A program made the translations under genes and the position numbers. A model generated the notes under the pieces. The model worked only from the letters and a program-made list of their open reading frames with translations. It searched no databases and was not told the origin of the DNA. From Candidatus Poribacteria bacterium (GTDB lineage Bacteria; Poribacteria; WGA-4E; WGA-3G): a stretch of DNA of 6,041 nucleotides. Below, one piece after another: positions 6,033-6,041 of the stretch; the stretch's first letter is position 1, and every line of letters starts with the position of its first letter. The stretch is from assembly GCA_009842375.1 (NCBI GenBank), contig VYFM01000322.1:1-6041 (forward strand), read 5' to 3'.

Positions 6033-6038
6033 ATTATA
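6033..6038 (-). promoter_or_regulatory. Candidate -10 element for the minus-strand operon
   Basis: The minus strand reads TATAAT here, a perfect sigma70 -10 hexamer about 40 bases before the propeller start codon. The matching -35 would lie beyond the window edge, so the call rests on one hexamer in an AT-rich stretch. Confidence 0.35.
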
Positions 6039-6041
6039 TAC

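Overview
The window carries six protein-coding genes in two convergent groups of three, with short repeat-bearing gaps between some of them. The base composition is AT-leaning. The content is typical of sugar-acid and amine metabolism in poorly cultured bacteria: a Gfo/Idh/MocA oxidoreductase, an enolase-superfamily dehydratase and a phytanoyl-CoA dioxygenase-like protein. The two-hairpin intergenic repeats with GTAGC...GCTAC ends remind me of Candidatus Poribacteria and related metagenome lineages. That assignment is an inference from gene style and repeats, since no rRNA or other marker gene is present.

Plus strand, 61-3454: mtnA (S-methyl-5-thioribose-1-phosphate isomerase family) is followed after one base by a Gfo/Idh/MocA NAD(P)-dependent oxidoreductase, so these two are almost certainly co-translated. 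A gap of about 160 bp holds a small non-coding element. It has 11-bp terminal inverted repeats flanked by TA, like a Tc1/IS630-type MITE, and it contains a 54-bp two-hairpin repeat. The third plus-strand gene, an enolase-superfamily (mandelate racemase / galactonate dehydratase-like) enzyme, starts 30 bp after the element at an ATG at 2267.

Convergent gap, 3455-3672: this holds a second, diverged 56-bp copy of the two-hairpin repeat and no recognisable gene or classical U-tract terminator.

Minus strand, 5994 down to 3673: a small five-repeat beta-propeller protein overlaps by one base a LipM/LplA-type lipoyl or octanoyl transferase that retains a candidate catalytic cysteine. After a 58-bp spacer comes a PhyH-family Fe(II)/2-oxoglutarate dioxygenase with its HxD...H triad. 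A perfect -10 hexamer near the right edge may belong to this operon's promoter.

The plus-strand oxidoreductase and dehydratase would fit catabolism of a sugar or sugar acid. The minus-strand operon joins lipoylation to a propeller and an oxygenase without an obvious common pathway. No defence system, phage, CRISPR array or RNA gene is visible. The least ordinary items are the nested repeat element and its second copy, the propeller-lipoyl transferase coupling, and the unassigned substrates of the metabolic enzymes.
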